From Clostridia bacterium (lineage in GTDB: Bacteria; Bacillota; Clostridia; Oscillospirales; CAG-272): 6,970 nucleotides of DNA. Location: positions 1 to 6,970 of the forward strand of contig CAADYN010000007.1 of the NCBI GenBank assembly GCA_900753285.1. The letters are read 5' to 3'. Below, piece after piece: positions 5,000 to 6,970 of the stretch (position 1 is its first letter; each line of letters starts with the position of its first letter). Under the pieces are notes generated by a model, which made no database searches, had not been told where the DNA came from, and was given only the letters and a program-made list of their open reading frames with translations. The translations under genes and the position numbers were made by a program.

Positions 5000-6434
5000 T
5001 TCACTCATATATCTGCTGTTTCTGCCGACGGTGCTGATTCTCTTGAAAATATTCGGAGATAAGGGAAAGCTTGCCGTCCTCCTCCTCGTGAGCTATGTTT
5101 TCTATATGTGGTGGAATCCGTCGCTTATCGTCCTCATTCTCGCAGCGACTGCTGTGTCTTACTTCTGCGCTGTCGGAATAGAGAAAAGCAGGAGCAAAAG
5201 CACGAGGAAAGCGTTTCTATTTCTGTCTCTCGCGGCGCTTATCGGTATGCTCGTGTTTTTTAAATACTTTAACTTTCTCGCAGAGCTGTTCTCAGACGCC
5301 GCAGGAATGCTCGGGATAAGCATGAAGCCTGTGTCCTTTGACATTATCCTCCCCGTCGGAATATCGTTCTACACATTTCAAACGCTGTCGTATGTCATAG
5401 ACGTGTATCGCGGCAGTATTTCGGCGGAGTATAATTTCGGATATTACGCGCTGTACGTTTCGTTCTTCCCGCAGCTTGTGGCAGGACCGATAGAACGCCC
5501 CGAAAATCTCATGCCGCAGCTTAAGAACAGTGTGGTTTTCACCTCGGAGAATATTCTCGCAGGGCTTTACACTATGTCCGTGGGATATTTCAAGAAAATC
5601 GCGGCGGCAGATATTTTAGCGGGATATGTGAACAGCGTGTACAACTCCCCCGAGGGAAAGAGCGGCACCTCCGTGATTATCGCGAAGCTGCTGTTCACCG
5701 TGCAGATATACTGCGACTTTTCGGGATATTCCGACATTGCGATAGGAACTGCGCGGCTGGTGGGAATAAAGCTGATGAAAAACTTCGACCGACCGTATTC
5801 CGCTTCAAGCGTCAAGGAATTCTGGGACAGATGGCACATTAGTCTGTCGAGCTGGCTGAGGGATTATCTCTATTTCCCGCTCGGAGGAAGCCGCAAGGGG
5901 AAGGCGCGCACACAGCTTAACATAATTGTGGTTTTCCTTGTGAGCGGACTTTGGCACGGTGCGGATTTGACCTTTGTTTTGTGGGGGCTTATCCACGGCG
6001 CGGCAAGAGTTGTCGAAAATCTGCTGTATCCACTGCGGAAGAAGATTACCGAGGCGGTGAAGGTAAGCAGAATCTGCTCGTCTCTCGTGTCGGGGACATA
6101 CAAGGTCGTGACGTTTGTGTTTATCAGCTTCACATGGCTGTTTTTCCGCGCGAACAGTATTGGCGATACCTCCGTTCTGCTTGATTCCGTTCTGCACGGC
6201 ACGTCGCTCAGTATTGAGTCGCTAGACAGTGCGGTTCAAGGTATGGGAATGGCTCAGGCTGACGTGGTTCTGACGATTTCCGTTGCCGCGGTTCTGTTCC
6301 TTGCGGATAAGATACGCCCGAGGGAAGAGGACGGAGTGTTCGTCACGGCGAAAATGTTCTGGTTTGCCATATGCGCGGCTTTGCTTCTTGCGTCACGCGG
6401 AGGTGCAAGCTCGTTTATCTATTTCCAGTTCTGA
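4989..6434 (+). CDS. MBOAT-family membrane O-acyltransferase (AlgI/DltB/PatA-like)
   Basis: The 481-residue, multi-helix protein is full length for this family. Signature stretches appear in order: PVGISFYTFQTLSYVIDVYRG near 122-142, FFPQLVAGPIERPENLMPQL near 159-178, YCDFSGYSDIAIG near 241-253, FWDRWHISLSSWLRDYLYFPLGG near 278-300, and SGLWHGADLTFVLWGLIHG near 319-337. The invariant active-site histidine is H323 in LWHG, and H283 lies in RWH. The C-terminus FIYFQF is also typical. Members move an acyl group, usually acetyl from acetyl-CoA, across the membrane for O-acylation of alginate, teichoic acids, peptidoglycan or other glycans. The acceptor here cannot be read from sequence. The flanking SGNH genes are the expected extracytoplasmic partners. 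The gene overlaps the preceding frame by 11 bases, and the next gene starts 9 bases after its stop. All key residues are present. Confidence 0.95.
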   Translation: MIFNSLIYLLFLPTVLILLKIFGDKGKLAVLLLVSYVFYMWWNPSLIVLILAATAVSYFCAVGIEKSRSKSTRKAFLFLSLAALIGMLVFFKYFNFLAELFSDAAGMLGISMKPVSFDIILPVGISFYTFQTLSYVIDVYRGSISAEYNFGYYALYVSFFPQLVAGPIERPENLMPQLKNSVVFTSENILAGLYTMSVGYFKKIAAADILAGYVNSVYNSPEGKSGTSVIIAKLLFTVQIYCDFSGYSDIAIGTARLVGIKLMKNFDRPYSASSVKEFWDRWHISLSSWLRDYLYFPLGGSRKGKARTQLNIIVVFLVSGLWHGADLTFVLWGLIHGAARVVENLLYPLRKKITEAVKVSRICSSLVSGTYKVVTFVFISFTWLFFRANSIGDTSVLLDSVLHGTSLSIESLDSAVQGMGMAQADVVLTISVAAVLFLADKIRPREEDGVFVTAKMFWFAICAALLLASRGGASSFIYFQF

Positions 6435-6438
6435 GGTG
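6433..6438 (+). promoter_or_regulatory. Ribosome binding site for the GTG-started SGNH gene
   Basis: GAGGTG overlaps the MBOAT stop codon (TGA 6432-6434) and ends 5 bases before GTG 6444. It supports a GTG start in a frame where the first ATG lies 39 bases further in, past the start of the hydrophobic anchor. Confidence 0.7.
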
Positions 6439-6443
6439 ATTGT

Positions 6444-6970
6444 GTGAAGAAACGTATTTATTTGATAATTTTGTCTCTTGCCATGCTTCTTCCGATACTT
6501 GCCGTCGCCGCGATTGACGCTGTAGTTCCGCCGCAGTATGAAAGCTCATTCCTCGGTGGACTTAAGATAAAGGAAGATTTCGCGGGGAGCATAGACGAGA
6601 GAAAGATACTGTTGGTCGGCGGCAGTAATATCCCGTTCGGCGTTGACTGCGGCATAATTGAAGAATACACGGGAATGCCGACCGTTGACTTCGGTTTGTA
6701 TGCGGCTCTCGGAACAAAATTCATGCTTGAGCAGTCGCGCGGATTCATAGGAGAGGGAGACATTGTGATAATATGTCCGGAAACCGACAGTCAGACAATG
6801 TCGCTGTATTTCGGAGCGGAGGCAGTGTGGCAGGCGGCTGACAGCTGTCCCGAGGCTCTATTGAGAGTGCGCTTCGGTGACTTCGGAAAGCTGCTCGGCG
6901 CGTATCCTGCGTATTTGTCGAATTCACTCAGAATTTGGCAGGCGGGCGGGATAAAAGCGGAAGGCGTGTA
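6444..6970 (+). CDS. SGNH hydrolase-like protein, partner of the MBOAT protein (partial, cut by window edge)
   Basis: From GTG 6444 the frame is open to the window edge, giving 175 residues. It starts with KKR and a hydrophobic segment (5-28) that fits a signal anchor or signal peptide. It then has IDERKILLVGGSNIPFGVD, an SGNH/GDSL block I with candidate nucleophile S61, and TVDFGLYAALGTKFMLEQ followed by GEGDIVIICPE (about 79-112). This pattern is characteristic of DltD-like or AlgJ-like proteins encoded beside MBOAT genes. The C-terminal Asp-His block lies beyond the window. A 34-residue stretch aligns without gaps to the lipoprotein's SGNH domain with ten identities, so the two are paralogous domains. 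The protein probably acts outside the membrane, passing acetyl groups from the MBOAT protein to a surface polymer. Confidence 0.86.
   Translation, partial: MKKRIYLIILSLAMLLPILAVAAIDAVVPPQYESSFLGGLKIKEDFAGSIDERKILLVGGSNIPFGVDCGIIEEYTGMPTVDFGLYAALGTKFMLEQSRGFIGEGDIVIICPETDSQTMSLYFGAEAVWQAADSCPEALLRVRFGDFGKLLGAYPAYLSNSLRIWQAGGIKAEGV

Noticed and set aside
5805..6202. Minus-strand frames opposite the MBOAT gene
   Set aside because: They are antisense to the most conserved part of a clear MBOAT gene and have no ribosome site or recognisable domain.

Overview
This window looks like part of a chromosome from a clostridial, Ruminococcus-like gut bacterium (Oscillospiraceae or a close relative). The grounds are strong AGGAGG-type ribosome sites, near-consensus housekeeping promoters, BspA-type and InlB-type surface modules, a CBM9-like secreted protein with an acidic Thr/Glu linker, and medium GC. 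This placement is inferred from gene content; no marker gene fixes it.

Layout. 1-155 is non-coding and carries a strong promoter for tRNA-Ser(UGA) at 156-241, followed by an intrinsic terminator. At 310-921 lies a maltose/galactoside O-acetyltransferase-family gene with a good ribosome site but an amber codon at codon 26, so it is called a pseudogene. A two-way terminator (929-968) separates it from a convergent minus-strand gene (973-2529) for a secreted surface protein: signal peptide, CBM9-like domain, discoidin-like domain, acidic linker and a sortase-signal-like tail (PQTSD). A 250-base divergent region (2530-2780) holds promoter signals facing both ways.

From 2711 to the right edge is one tightly packed plus-strand operon: (1) a large predicted lipoprotein joining InlB-type repeats, BspA-type leucine-rich repeats and a C-terminal SGNH/DltD-like domain; (2) a 77-residue three-helix membrane protein; (3) an MBOAT O-acyltransferase of the AlgI/DltB/PatA type; (4) a second SGNH-like protein, anchored at its N-terminus and cut by the window edge.

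The operon reads as an envelope-glycan O-acetylation machine. The MBOAT protein would move an acyl (probably acetyl) group across the membrane, and extracytoplasmic SGNH proteins would place it on, or remove it from, a surface polymer. The unusual points are two diverged SGNH proteins flanking one MBOAT, the fusion of one SGNH domain to adhesin-like modules, and a translationally coupled small membrane protein of unknown role. The divergently transcribed carbohydrate-binding protein may belong to the same surface programme, but only its position suggests this.
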